From assembly GCA_021397835.1 (NCBI GenBank), contig JAJFZO010000579.1, forward strand, positions 1,441,001 to 1,505,000: a stretch of DNA of 64,000 nucleotides, given 5' to 3'. This DNA comes from Moringa oleifera. Its lineage: Eukaryota; Streptophyta; Magnoliopsida; Brassicales; Moringaceae. Positions 48,445 to 60,173 of the stretch are shown here, piece after piece; position 1 is the first letter of the stretch, and every line of letters begins with the position of its first letter. Made by a program: the position numbers and the translations under genes. The notes beneath the pieces are model-generated. The model made no database searches, was not told where the DNA came from, and saw only the letters and a list, made by a program, of their open reading frames with translations.

Positions 48445-49824
48445 ATGCTTTCTTCACTCGCCTCTCTACGCTCGTGTCGAACTCTTCTCCCGTTTCCCTC
48501 ACAAATCCATCTTTCTTCGTTTGTTCATCGTTTCGTCACAAAACCCACAATCCCCGAGTTCGATACTAAAACCCCTAACCCTCATTTGAGTCCACCCTCT
48601 TTCGATCATGAAACAGTGCGCGAAACACTCTCTTGCTATGGCAACGACTGGAGACGCGCGCTTGAGTTCTTCGAGTGGATCGAAACGGAAACCAAACTCA
48701 GGCATACAACCCAAACGTTCAATAGAATGATAGACATTTTGGGTAAGTTCTTCGAGTTTGACCTCGCATGGGATTTGGTTCACCGTATGCAGAAAATCCC
48801 ATTTTCTATGCCTGATCATGCCACTTTTCGTATTATGTTCAAACGTTATGTATCAGCTCATCTGGTTAAAGAAGCAATAAGTACATATGATCGATTACAT
48901 GAGTTTAACTTGAAAGATGAGATCTCTTTTTGCAATCTTATTGATGCACTTTGTGAGTATAAGCATGTGATTGAGGCCCAAGAGTTGTGGTTAGGGAAAA
49001 ACACAGGTATGGTTCCAAATGGTTTTAATCTGAATGAAACAAAGATCCACAATATGATTCTTCGTGGATGGCTTAAGATGGGATGGTGGGGTAAATGTAG
49101 GGAGTTTTGGGAGGAGATGGATAAGAAGGGTGTTACTAAAGACTTGCATTCTTATTCCATTTATATGGATATAATGTGCAAGAGTGGGAAGCCATGGAAG
49201 GCAGTGAAATTGTATAAGGAGATGAAGAAAAAGAGGATGAAGTTGGATGTGGTTGCCTACAATATAGTTATTCAAGCAAGGGGTCTTTCTGAAGGTGTAG
49301 ATTTTGGGATTCGCGTGTTTCGTGAGATGAGGGAGTTGGGTTGTGAACCTAATGTTGTGACTTACAATATGATCATAAAGCTTTTGTGTGAAAATGGGAG
49401 GATGAAGGAAGCATATGCAATGCTAAATGAAATGCCAAAGAAGAGTTGTCTGCCAAATGCTGTTACATATCACTGTTTTTTTGGGCACCTTGAGAAGCCC
49501 CGTGAGATTCTTAGGTTGTTTGATAGGATGATTGAGAGTGGGGTTCAACCAAGGATGGATACATATGTGATGCTTATGAGGAAGTTTGGGAGATGGGGAT
49601 TTCTTCGACCAGTTTTTATTGTATGGAAGAAAATGGAACAGCTGGGATGTAGTCCAGATGAGTTTGCTTACAATGCTCTGATTGACGCTTTGGTTCAAAA
49701 GGGAATGTTGGATATGGCTAGGATGTATGAAGAAGAAATGTTAGCAAAAGGGCTTTCAGCTAAGCCAAGGGAAGAGTTGGGGACAAAGTGGGTGGAGAGA
49801 GAACCAGAGCCAGATGGTGGATAG
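48445..49824 (+). CDS. P-class pentatricopeptide repeat protein, probably mitochondrial
   Basis: An intronless gene of 459 aa, typical for plant PPR genes. The N-terminus (MLSSLASLRSCRTLLPF...) is basic and Ser/Leu-rich with no acidic residues for about 35 positions, matching a mitochondrial presequence. About ten PPR motifs of roughly 35 residues follow, such as TFNRMIDILGKFFEFDLAWD, SFCNLIDALCEYKHVIEAQE, AYNIVIQARGLSEGVDFGIR, TYNMIIKLLCENGRMKEAYA and AYNALIDALVQKGMLDMARM. No E, DYW or SMR domain is present, so it likely binds a specific organellar RNA for stability, splicing or translation rather than editing. Order and size agree with At1g80550 (from memory). The target RNA is unknown. Confidence 0.92.
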   Translation: MLSSLASLRSCRTLLPFPSQIHLSSFVHRFVTKPTIPEFDTKTPNPHLSPPSFDHETVRETLSCYGNDWRRALEFFEWIETETKLRHTTQTFNRMIDILGKFFEFDLAWDLVHRMQKIPFSMPDHATFRIMFKRYVSAHLVKEAISTYDRLHEFNLKDEISFCNLIDALCEYKHVIEAQELWLGKNTGMVPNGFNLNETKIHNMILRGWLKMGWWGKCREFWEEMDKKGVTKDLHSYSIYMDIMCKSGKPWKAVKLYKEMKKKRMKLDVVAYNIVIQARGLSEGVDFGIRVFREMRELGCEPNVVTYNMIIKLLCENGRMKEAYAMLNEMPKKSCLPNAVTYHCFFGHLEKPREILRLFDRMIESGVQPRMDTYVMLMRKFGRWGFLRPVFIVWKKMEQLGCSPDEFAYNALIDALVQKGMLDMARMYEEEMLAKGLSAKPREELGTKWVEREPEPDGG

Positions 49825-50929
49825 TCTTTTAACACTTGTCTATTTATTCAGATGATAAAACTGATCTCACCTGAAAAAATAATGCAAGGAATTCAGAAGT
49901 TAGTGGGTGCAATTGGGATAATACTCAGTCCTGTAGGTCATAAAGTGTGGCAAGTTTGTCCGAGCTAGAGGCTGTTGTGTATGCCACAAAGAAATTGATA
50001 CAACTGATGAGCATTGACTCATAATAAAGTGTAATCTTATGTGCTGGTTTTTAGGAAATTCAATATGCATATTTTTTTCATTGACCAGAACAAAGTATTT
50101 CTGAGAGAATTCCTCCTGGAGGATCATCATTTTGCCATAGTGATTTGAAAATATTATAGGAAGAGGGTTCTCTTCTTCAAGAGTTTTTGAAGGATAATTA
50201 TATCAGACTGATTCTGTTATAATCAGGAAAGTCAGCATTTTTAGGCTGAAGGATGTTCTGCATCAACTGGACAGGTGATGCAAGTTCTAGCTGCACTGCA
50301 TTGTTAAATGTCATTCTCTTTTTATAACTACATTACATATGGGAACGAGTACTACAGGGTTTACCTCACTGTTGTTGAAATTCCTCTTGAAATAACTTTT
50401 GGGTACCACCTGGTGAGCAGTGCAATTAGAGTACAACAAACCTGATTTCCCCTTGTGTACAGCTTGAAGTGGTTATTCAAATTCTGGAAGGATTCAATGA
50501 AATTAAGTGTCTTATATGGTTCTTTCCTCTCCAATTCGTTGTTGTAAAGAAAATGGATGACAGCAGCTTTTATTAGGAGCTTGTAGCAATTGCAGCAGAT
50601 ATATACGGAGGTCCATTTTGAAAGGCTCTTGGCTATGACGATGAGAGAGTAGAGGAGAAACAGAGCAAATTGGCAGATCCCTGTTCTTTACATGTTTGTT
50701 CTATAATTAACTAATGTATTTCCTTTTGTAAAGTTAGGGAAATTGAAGTACTTAATGTATGAAAAACGCATTCTCATTGTTTAACTTAAAAGCAGCCAAA
50801 TAAAGTTATATTAATGATAAAGGTGTTTATGCTTTAATAGTAATAAAAGCTTCAATCATAACTCCTCTAATACACATAAATGAGCTAAAACTGCTTCCTT
50901 ACCAGAAGTTCACAGTGCAGAAGGATTAA
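49825..50929. other. Intergenic between PPR and DUF247 genes
   Basis: GC-normal to AT-rich and without a credible ORF. The first part is PPR 3' UTR and the last part the DUF247 promoter and leader. Confidence 0.5.
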
Positions 50930-52741
50930 ATGGAAAAGAAAAAACCAAAATTGCTTACTTCTGTTACCCCCCAGCTAGAACTGCACAACATGTTTGCTTT
51001 TCATCGTGAAGTGTCCTCCGATTCAAGCTCGCGCTTTGATGAGACTCGATGGATCATTAATATTCGTAGAATGCTTGAGGAAGAACTTGAGGATGATACT
51101 CAACTAGTTCCTGTATGCATTTTTAGTGTCCCTAAGATGTTGGTGTCTAATAACCCGGAGCATTACACTCCACAACAGGTTGCACTAGGTCCTTACCATT
51201 GTTGGCATCCAGAGCTCTATGAGATGGAGAGGTATAAGCTTGCTGCAGTGAAAAGAACTCACAAGCAACTGCAAAACCTGAAGTTTCAACATCTCGTTGA
51301 GCAATTGAGAAAGCTTGAGCCAACAATTAGAGCGTGTTATCACAACTACTTGGACTTTAATGGTGAAACTTTAGCGTGGATGATGGCTATTGATGCGTCA
51401 TTCTTGCTCGAGTTTCTTCAGATCTACGCTGTCAAAGAAGGTAAAACTTTGTCCAGATTTTCTTCAAGAATGTCACATTTGGTTGATTATGCTGGGAGGA
51501 AATCAGGGCATAATGCAATTCTTAGAGATATTGTAATGCTTGAGAATCAAATCCCACTCTTTGTAATGCGGAAGATGTTAGAATTCCAATTACCAACATT
51601 GGAATCAGCTAATGATATGTTGCTTTCCATGTTAATGGGTTTATGTAAAGAGCTCTCTCCTTTCAGAGTCATGGAGGAGGGCTTGCCGACGGTTAAGGTG
51701 TCAGAATGTGCTCACGTCCTAGACTTCTTGTATAAAATAATCGTGCCTAAAGTGGAGGAAGAATCTGAAATAATAGACCTCAAAGAGTGTGAAGAAGCCG
51801 CGCAAGATCAAGAGAAAGCTTCTGCCAAATCAAGTCACTTCAAACAAGAGTGTGAGGAAGCTGTGCAAGATCAAGAGAAAGTTTCTACCAAATCAAGTCA
51901 CTTCAAACGACTCTTGAAGAAGATGAGCAATCTGCTTTCAGAACTCGGTAATTCTTCAATCCTACTTTTCTTCAGAAAAGTATTGTCATCGAAACCTGTT
52001 AAAATCATAGTAAGATTGCCTTGGAGAATCTTCTCGAATCTACCGGGATTCGTGATCTTGAAAATTGCTATTGAGCATTCATTTCCTTGCGGAGATAAAG
52101 CAGAAACAAACGCAGAAAATGCTAGTTCTTGCTCGAATGGAAACATCAGCAAACCCCCATTAGTAGAGGAGATCACCATCCCTTCTGTCACAGAGCTTTT
52201 GAAGATTGGATTCCTTTTCATACCCATTAATACCACCGTTTCAGGCATTAGCTTCGACGTTAAGACTGTTGAGTTCTACCTTCCTACCATTAGTTTAGAC
52301 AACGACACAGAGGTCATCTTGAGAAACCTGGTAGCGTATGAAGCCTCAAACACATCAGGGCCATTGGTTTTTACTCGATACACTGAATTAATGAATGGGA
52401 TCATTGATACTGCAGAGGATGTCAAGTTGCTGAGAGAGAGAGGTATCATCTTGAACCGCCTGAAGAGCGATGAAGAAGCTGCCGATCTCTGGAACGGGAT
52501 GAGCAGATCTATCAGATTGACCAAAGTTCCTTTCTTAGACAAGGTGATAGAAGATGTAAACAAGTATTATAATAGCAGATGGGGAGTTAAGGTTGCTGTA
52601 TTCCTCAAGCAGTACGTCTATAGTTCTTGGCAGTTTCTTACTTTTCTGGCTGCAATCCTCCTCTTGCTCTTACTCTCACTGCAAGCTTTCTGGGCAGTGT
52701 ACAGCTACTCTCGCGTATTTCGCTTCAAGCCTGCTCCCTGA
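50930..52741 (+). CDS. DUF247 (UPF0481) protein with C-terminal membrane anchor
   Basis: An intronless gene of 603 aa. DUF247 landmarks in order: CIFSVPKMLVSNNPEHYTPQ, VALGPYHCWHPELYEMERYK, MMAIDASFLLEFLQIY, ILRDIVMLENQIPLFVMRKM, then ITIPSVTELLKIGFLFIP, FDVKTVEFYLPTISLDNDTE, LRNLVAYEASNT and YTELMNGIIDTAEDVKLLRE. A hydrophobic segment (about 575-595, FLTFLAAILLLLLLSLQAFW) near the C-terminus fits a single tail anchor. It is longer than the usual 400-550 aa because of a charged middle region (about 280-400) that carries a 63-bp tandem duplication. Molecular function in eudicots is unknown; DUF247 genes occur at grass self-incompatibility loci, but nothing here implies that role. Confidence 0.92.
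   Translation: MEKKKPKLLTSVTPQLELHNMFAFHREVSSDSSSRFDETRWIINIRRMLEEELEDDTQLVPVCIFSVPKMLVSNNPEHYTPQQVALGPYHCWHPELYEMERYKLAAVKRTHKQLQNLKFQHLVEQLRKLEPTIRACYHNYLDFNGETLAWMMAIDASFLLEFLQIYAVKEGKTLSRFSSRMSHLVDYAGRKSGHNAILRDIVMLENQIPLFVMRKMLEFQLPTLESANDMLLSMLMGLCKELSPFRVMEEGLPTVKVSECAHVLDFLYKIIVPKVEEESEIIDLKECEEAAQDQEKASAKSSHFKQECEEAVQDQEKVSTKSSHFKRLLKKMSNLLSELGNSSILLFFRKVLSSKPVKIIVRLPWRIFSNLPGFVILKIAIEHSFPCGDKAETNAENASSCSNGNISKPPLVEEITIPSVTELLKIGFLFIPINTTVSGISFDVKTVEFYLPTISLDNDTEVILRNLVAYEASNTSGPLVFTRYTELMNGIIDTAEDVKLLRERGIILNRLKSDEEAADLWNGMSRSIRLTKVPFLDKVIEDVNKYYNSRWGVKVAVFLKQYVYSSWQFLTFLAAILLLLLLSLQAFWAVYSYSRVFRFKPAP
51785..51910 (+). repeat. 63-bp in-frame tandem repeat inside the DUF247 gene
   Basis: Copies at 51785-51847 and 51848-51910 encode ECEEAAQDQEKASAKSSHFK and ECEEAVQDQEKVSTKSSHFK plus one residue each. 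Only a few substitutions separate them, so the duplication is recent and in frame. Confidence 0.95.
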
Positions 52742-53437
52742 TTTATTGGACATGGATTTTTTGTTGATTTGATTAATTTTATAAAAAATAAAAAAATCTT
52801 TTTAAAAGTAACTTATTATAGCAATATAAAAAAATAAACGAAAGAAATCTTAATAATTTATTGTTAATTGTTGCCATTAACATCTTTTTAGAAAAATGAA
52901 CATAGATTAGATCAATAAAAAGTTTTTATTTTATGAAAACATAATATTTCTAGGTAATTTTATATTGGTAAGACTAAATATCATTACAAAAAAATCTTAT
53001 TTTTGGGATCAATTTTTTGATGTTACATATTTAATTTGTATTAAATTTTACTGCTAATCTTTATGTTTAGTGCTCAAAAAATTGCAACAAAGAAAAAACA
53101 AATAAGAGCTACAAGCCTTTCAAGCTTGTGGAATTTTTTCTCCCGATGTAATAAAATTCACTTTATTTATGTGTTTGAAATATATGAAATGATGAAATTA
53201 GATAGATAAATAATTTATTCTAAATCTGAAGGGTGTAAAAAAGAAACTATCATGTAACAAATAACTATTTAAAGGTAAGATTAGGTGTTAACACGAAGCA
53301 GAAGGAAAGTATTGGCTAAAACAGACAAAATCTAGCTTGTCTCCTTCCTTTATTTACTACAAAAAGATCATATCATGCAGATATGGATGAATAAACCCTT
53401 TTGTTTCCAGAGAAACCCATCAAGAAAATTAACAAAA
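52742..53437. other. Intergenic, AT-rich
   Basis: 3' flank of the DUF247 gene and upstream region of the membrane protein gene. No gene or structured repeat seen. Confidence 0.5.
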
Positions 53438-56400
53438 ATGAATGTTATCAAATATTCAGGTCTGTCGCTTCTTTTCCCTGTGGCATTTCTCCTTTCGTCG
53501 ACCTTCTTCTCACTCTCTCATGGAGTTCCAACAGACCCACTCCAGCAAGGTTAATTTCTCCTCTCTTTTTTTCCCTTTTCTTTTCCTTTGTTTTCTGTTT
53601 TTTTTTTTTTCAACGTTGTCGTCTGGAATTGTTTCTGTTTGCTTTCCAGGATTCAGGAGGAATGCCCTCGAGGTGGCAAAAGGGGAAGCTGCAGGAAATG
53701 GAACTCTCGTGTTGGCTGCAGACAGGACGCACAGAAAAGACCCCCTTGACCATTTTAATTATTACACAGGAGGATGGAATATCAGCAACAAAAATTACTT
53801 TTCTGTAAGTTTAATTTCACTGCCATTACATATTTCCTGTTTCTTTCATCATTCATTCATGAAATTAGTGATTGTTCATTGTCTTCCTAAATTAATCATG
53901 CAGACTATTTTTGATGATGGGTTGATATTTTTGTCACCATATGAATAGATTTTAGACTCTGTTTTTCCTCGATCAATTAGTTTCTTAGCCTTCTATGATC
54001 TATGTACATTTAGATCCGTTGAAAACAATATTTTAAGATCAAATTACAAATAAATGATCATGATTGCGTATATCTTGAGGTTTTTGTGAGTTTTATTAAG
54101 AGATGCAATGTAAATTAGACAGATTTTGAATTAAGATTTAAAAGATAAATTATATTGTGTACATTAATAATAAATATAAAAAAATTACATTGACCATAAA
54201 ATTAATCCTCTTGATTTAAAATAACTTGAAAATATAGATAAAAAATTAGACAAGTTTTTCATAATCAAAGTATCATAAAAAAAATGGACTAACAAATGAA
54301 AAGCTCATTTTCATAATCTTCAAGTTGACAAACAAAAAAAAATTATAATTTTAACTCACTCGACCACAAATTGATTTACAAATCTACACTTATTTATCAA
54401 CGAACTGAATCGCTCATATAGTTTATCCCCATAATCTTCACGCCCAAGTGGGACTATAAGCTCCCATGTATACCATTTCTTGTGCATTAGGGGTTCTTTG
54501 TATGCAAGCAAGCCTAGGTTTATTGATCTTTGCATGTCGATCTAATTGACTATATTACAAGAATCTTTCCTCAAATATTGCAGTCAGTTGCCTTCACCGC
54601 CGCTCCTTTCATTGCCATAGCCGTCGTCTGGTTCGTGATAATGGGCCTGTCCCTTCTGATCTCTTGCCTTTGCTGTTGCTGCTGCTGCCGTCGCCCCAAA
54701 CGCCTCGGCTACTCTCGTCTCGCATGTGCACTTTCTCTCATCTTCATCGTCCTCTTCACCGTCCCTGCAACGTACACCTCCCCCCTCCTTTCCTTCCACC
54801 TCCATTTTCCTTCCTGTTTCTGCGAGTTTTCCCATCTGGGTATCCATCACGAGCTTCGTCAATCTTTGCTCTTTTTGCAGTCTGGGGAGTGCTATTCTTT
54901 ACAGTAGCCAAGAGAAGTTCTACGACAGCATTGGGAGTACAATTTCTTACGTTCTTCATCAGCTTGACACCATATTCAGTAAGCTCGACAGTTTATCGAG
55001 CTATCTGCAATCAATCAAGCAGACCAAAATAGACCGGCAGGACCTTTTGCCACCGGAACTCCAGCAGAGCATTGACCAGCTTGCTTCCGGCCTCGATCAC
55101 ATTTCGAAACTTCCTGAACTCAACACATATCAGAGTTCTGATCGTCTGAAACATGTCTTGCAGCCTGCGTGAGTATCTTTCAACGTCTTCGATTCTTCTT
55201 GCAGGTCATTATTTTCAAGAAAATTGACTAATTAAGTTCTTGCTCTTCTCTGCAGGAGGCATTCTCTTAATGTAGTTGCTGCTGTGATGCTTTTCCTCGC
55301 ATTTCTTGGCTTGTGTAAGCTTCATTATTCCCAACCACAATTACAAATTAGCTTAATTTTAACAGAGTATATATAAAAAAGAAAAAAACTTAAGTTATAT
55401 TTTTTATTTATATTTCTAATTATTGATTGAATTAATGGCCGTTATTTGATTTAGGTTAAATTTTTTTTATAAAATTTAAAGATAAAAAATATTCAAATAG
55501 ATGATTTTTTATTAAAACAATTTACTTAAAATTTGCATAAATATGATGAACTATTCAAATTAACATCATGAAAAAATTTAAATTTTTTTAAATACTGAAA
55601 TATATTTTTTAAAAATTTTATATTATTAAAAATAAAAAATTCATAAAATATAATTTATGAGTCAAAAATGTCTTATTAAAATTTAAAAAATAAAATAAAA
55701 TATATAAAAATTATTTTTAATTATTTTTAAAACGAATGTATTTTTAATAATTGATTCAATTTATACCTCGAGATTTAAATTGAAAAATAAATTTTTTAAT
55801 TTTTTATTATATTTATCCATACAAATAATTTCTTGCTCTGATATAGTTATTGAAATTAATTATTCTTTGCAGTATTTTCCCTATTCGGAGTTCAATTCTT
55901 AGTGTACATGTGAGTGATTTATATCTAAATTCATTTTCATATAATAGATTGGTTTCTGCTCTCTCTCTTAATCTTTCACTAAAATTTCTGGCCTGATTTG
56001 ATGAAATTGCAGACTGGTGATCGTCGGGTGGATTCTCATCACAATCACATTTATTTTATGTGCCATATTCCTCCTATTCCACAAGTAAGTACACCGAGAA
56101 TTATTAAATTTTTTTCTGTCAATTTATTGAGTATATCTTAAGATTAGATTGTTTTTGTTTATTTAAATTATATTAATTTTTTTAAAAATGTTAATACATA
56201 ATAATTTAAAAATAAATAGTTACAATTTATTATAAATTATAAAATAATAAAATAATTAAACTCTAATGTATAATTATATATTTGATTTTTTAATTTAATA
56301 TAAATTAAATTTTATCTGAAATAATTCTAAAAAATTAAAAATAATTTTTAAGAAATATCTAAATAAAATGATTCAAAAATTCATCCATTAAATTTAAATA

Positions 56401-57610
56401 TTTTTCAACTTATAATTTATATTTTATAAGTTTTTTAAATTTTTAATAATACAAAGTTTTTTAAATAATATTTTTAATATTTAAAAATTTTTAAAATTTT
56501 TTGTACCGATAATTTGAATAAATTTTTATAATTGTAAAAAATTTTAAGATAAAATCTATTATATAAGATCCTCATAGATTTAAATATCCTCAATTCTTAA
56601 ATTTTTTGATCAAATTTAAATTAAATCAAATTAAAATAATAAATTTATAATTAATCAAATTGATATTTTGAAGTATAAAATAAGAAATCACTATAATTTA
56701 ATATTTTAAGAAAATGATGAAAGATCGTAACCGGATCAACAGAAAATCACAAAATTAAGGGTACGATAAAATCTGGGAATCTAATCTAGTTTTTGGTATC
56801 CAGTGTAGTGGGAGACACCTGTGTAGCAATGGATCAGTGGGTCCAAAACCCTACAGCTGATTCAGCTCTGAGCCAGATCCTCCCGTGCATGGACAACGAG
56901 ACTGCACAGCAAACCTTGACGTCCACCGAAGAAGTGACCTATGGAGTCGTCAACCTCGTCAATGCCTACCTCGCCAACGTCACCAACAACAACCTACCGC
57001 CTGAAGCCGGCCCTTTCTATCACAACCAGTCCGGCCCTCCGGTGCCTCTCCTCTGCAACCCCCTTGATTCTGACCTGAATCAACGGCAATGCGCTCCCGG
57101 CGAAGTGGGTCTAGGAGACGCACCTCAGGTAATTAATCACACTGCATTTCCAACAGTGGATCATCCTGGATGATAATTCAATCCCTTTTTGATTAATTCA
57201 AGCATCGGTTCATGGATTTATTAATGCAGGAGTGGAAGCAATACGTGTGCCAAGCTTCGTCGGATGATGTGTGCACCACCCAGGGCCGGTTGACTCCTTC
57301 TTCATATGACACTCTAATGGTTGCTCTGAACTTGACATATGGATTGGATCATTTTGGTCCGTTTCTTCTAAGCCTTGCGGATTGCAGTTTTATTCGGGAT
57401 ACTTTCAGGGACATCAGCAAGCGGAATTGCCCGAACCTGATGCTCACCAGTAAATGGATCTATAACGGGTTGCTCATCCTCTCTGGTTCTGTGATGCTTT
57501 CTTTGCTGTTCTGGATGCTCCATGTCAGACAGCGGCAGCGCCGGCGGTCGACCAGACAGGCTGCTCATGTATCTCATGGATATTATGCAGGAAACAGGCT
57601 TCCCTCATAA
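53438..57610 (+). CDS. Multi-pass plasma-membrane-type protein (At1g80540/At2g12400 family)
   Basis: Nine in-phase exons: 53438-53549, 53650-53804, 54584-54771, 54881-55168, 55256-55314, 55873-55909, 56013-56084, 56804-57128 and 57230-57610 (538 aa). A signal peptide (about 1-28) leads to the family signature RKDPLDHFNYYTGGWNISNK. Two membrane spans follow (FIAIAVVWFVIMGLSLLISC; LACALSLIFIVLFTV), then an extracellular-type helical loop, and two close spans encoded by three small exons (VVAAVMLFLAFLGL...; LVIVGWILITITFILCAIF). A Cys- and Asn-glycosylation-rich second loop (NVTNNN, DTCVAMDQW) precedes a last span (LLILSGSVMLSLLFWML) and a basic tail. Six consecutive Cys follow span 1. The family is annotated as putative membrane fusion or tweety-like protein; its function is unproven. 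Introns 5 and 7 hold AT-rich foldback-like inserts. Confidence 0.9.
55375..55830. mobile_element. AT-rich foldback-family insert in intron 5
   Basis: AT-rich sequence that shares internal landmarks with the palindromic family (ttatgagtcaaaaatg, catgaaaaaatttaaatttt), inside the membrane protein gene's intron 5. Ends are not sharply defined. Confidence 0.4.
56130..56690. mobile_element. AT-rich foldback-family insert in intron 7
   Basis: Shares landmarks with the family (tataatttatattttataag, gtaaaaaattttaagataaa, ttatataagatcctcat) within intron 7 of the membrane protein gene. Its presence explains the long intron. Confidence 0.45.
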
Positions 57611-58100
57611 GCTTAGCGAAAAACAAATTTAGAATTCAAATTCTTTATTGATCTGAACTGTGAGATATTGATTACGTTGACTAAGATCTCTCTCTTGTGT
57701 TGAGGATCATGGCATGATGAAATTCAACTTGCATGAATACTTGAAGTCCTTAACTTGCAAATCTGTGTGCCCAAGGGGAAATGGAAAGGCCACTAGCTTT
57801 TGTGATTCTGGGTGCTCCTTAAAGCATGAAATATTGACTATTATACGTAAATAAAACATTAAAGAACCCACAGAAACAAAAGAAAACCAACAGTTTGAAC
57901 TTCAAGGAAGCACCTGGTTTTTGACACACAGGAAAGCAGAGAGAGAAACACTAAAGTAAAATAACCAAGGGTAAGAGAGACAGTCAGTCGGGTGATCGCG
58001 GCATGTAAGGGCATTGACCCACATATTTAGATCAGGATGGGAATTGTGGTGAGTTCTTGACAGACGTGATAATTAAATAAAACGAACAAGAGCAAAGGTT
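57611..58100. other. 3' flank of membrane protein gene
   Basis: GC-normal, no ORF of note; probable 3' UTR followed by spacer. Confidence 0.5.
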
Positions 58101-58104
58101 ATGC

Positions 58105-58610
58105 AAAAATTTTAACATTTATTTTATATTATTAATTAAATTTTTATATTTAAAAAATAATAAATTAAATTTTAATTTATTAATTTAATTTAAATTTAAT
58201 TTTAGTTAAATTATTGTAAAATATTAAAAATATTTTGCTATTGAAATGCTTTAAAAATAATTCAAATAAATTTTTCATTTCATTTAGGATTCATCCCTTA
58301 ATTTTAAAAATTTTCGATATAAAACATATTTTTATGAAATTTTTAAAATTTTGATGAAGTAAATTCAAATTTTTTTAAAATTTTTTGTGATAGTAGATTG
58401 AATATTTTTTACATCTGTAAAAAATTTTAAGTTAAAATTCATTATATAAGATATTTAATTTAAATATATGTAATTTTTAAATTTTTCATAAAATTTAATT
58501 TAAACTAAATTAATAAATTAAAATTCGATTCATTATTTTTTAACATAAAAATTTAATTGATAATATATTATAAACATCGAGATTTTTATAAAATTTTTAC
58601 CCAATGAACG
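58105..58610. mobile_element. AT-rich foldback element E
   Basis: The left end caaaaattttaacatttatt and ttaaatttttatatttaaaa is mirrored by aaaaatttaattgataatat and cgagatttttataaaatttt at the right. A palindrome of about 500 bp, same family as A-D. Confidence 0.6.
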
Positions 58611-60173
58611 ATTATGATTTTTTTATATTAATATAATAAATTAAATAAAAAATCTTTATATCTTATTAATTTTATTTATATCATATAATAACTCATATAT
58701 ATATATGAGGGAGAACATGCCAAAAGTCTAAATAAAAACCACCTTGAGAAAATGCTTGCCATAAAGCAAGCTGGGAGGAGGATGATGGTATTGGCACCAA
58801 TATTGTGGGGTTATCATTACAAATTATTTGAGTACATTGTTGGTTGGATTTGCTTGTTCTTTTCCATTTGGGATTAGTACTTGACAAGTGCAAGCACATG
58901 AAGGACTAGAAAATGCCTACACATGTTGTGATCCAAAATCAGAATGGAAGAAGTCACAAGGTTGAAAAGTTGTATACTTTCGAAGTAGTAATTCCGGCCA
59001 ATTGAATTCATCCTTAGGCATTATCTAATTTTTTTTTGCATTTTATATGATTTTATCAATATCAAATTAATTTCTATACGTGAACTAGTTTAAATTGTGT
59101 TGAAGTTTTTAAGAGATGATAACATGTGATAATTTAATAAATTAAATGATTAAATTTTTTAATTATTTTTTGTATTATTATTATAAATTATATATTATCA
59201 TTTTATTTTTTTTATCAAAAAGCTCAACATAAATTATATTTTTGATAAATATCATTTAAAACCTTAAAGAATACTTACTTAAAATTAATCATAAACTTCT
59301 AAACGTGACAAATGAAACTCTAATTTTTTGATCAAAGTAAACTTCGATATATCAATTTGGATTAAATTAATCTTAATCTATCAATTTGGATCAAATTATT
59401 ATTAAATTTAGATAAAAAATTAAAATTTAAAATATTTAAATTAAAGATTTTGTATTTCAATTTTAACTTGAAGCTTTTTATAGATGTAAAGAAATATTGA
59501 AACTTTATTATAAATAATTTTAAAGTTTTTGAGTAATGCAAATATTTTTTTAAAAAAATTATTATCAAAAAATTATAATAAATCATTTATGAGTCAAAAA
59601 TTATTCAAAATTAAAAAAATTAATTCAAGATAAAGCAAAATATTTATTCCAAATATTTTTAGATAATTCAATAATGACAATATGAGGTCAAGGTCTAATT
59701 TCAGGTCTTATTGGATACATGCCATTTGAAATTCAGGGTTAATTGTAGGAGAAAATATTTTTTAAAATTTTAAATAAATTTCATTTTTTATGTTTATATT
59801 AATATAATAAATTATAAAAACTTTTTATTTTTGTTAAAATGTTCAGAAAAAAATACCAATGTGATTAATAAATTAGACTTTTCTGTTATGAATGGCCTAA
59901 ATTTATAGATAAAAGAAAGAAAAAAACAAAAAAGAACTCAGCTGGTTCAGAAGATGGAAAGACAAGAACACCAAGAGGATTTAAACCTGAATACAGGTAA
60001 ACCCAAGGGTATATCGAGTAAAGAACCCGACTTTAACCTTCTGCTTAGTTGTTTCAGCTTAAAACTGAAGGAATGTCGAACAATCCAGAGGACATCCGAA
60101 AAGCCCAAAAGACACAGCAAAAACAAAACCACCTGAGAACAGTACCCACACAGACACAAAGAACGCATCAGTC
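58611..60173. other. Intergenic with AT-rich repeat and leader of Ser-rich gene
   Basis: 58720-58990 is GC-normal with no gene. 59390-59650 resembles the foldback family. From about 59930 the composition rises into the likely 5' UTR of the Ser-rich gene, which contains short upstream ORFs (for example at 59954). Confidence 0.45.

Noticed and set aside
50930..52741. Self-incompatibility locus based on DUF247
   Set aside because: That role is known from grasses, where DUF247 pairs lie with HPS10 genes; here there is one gene and no such partner.
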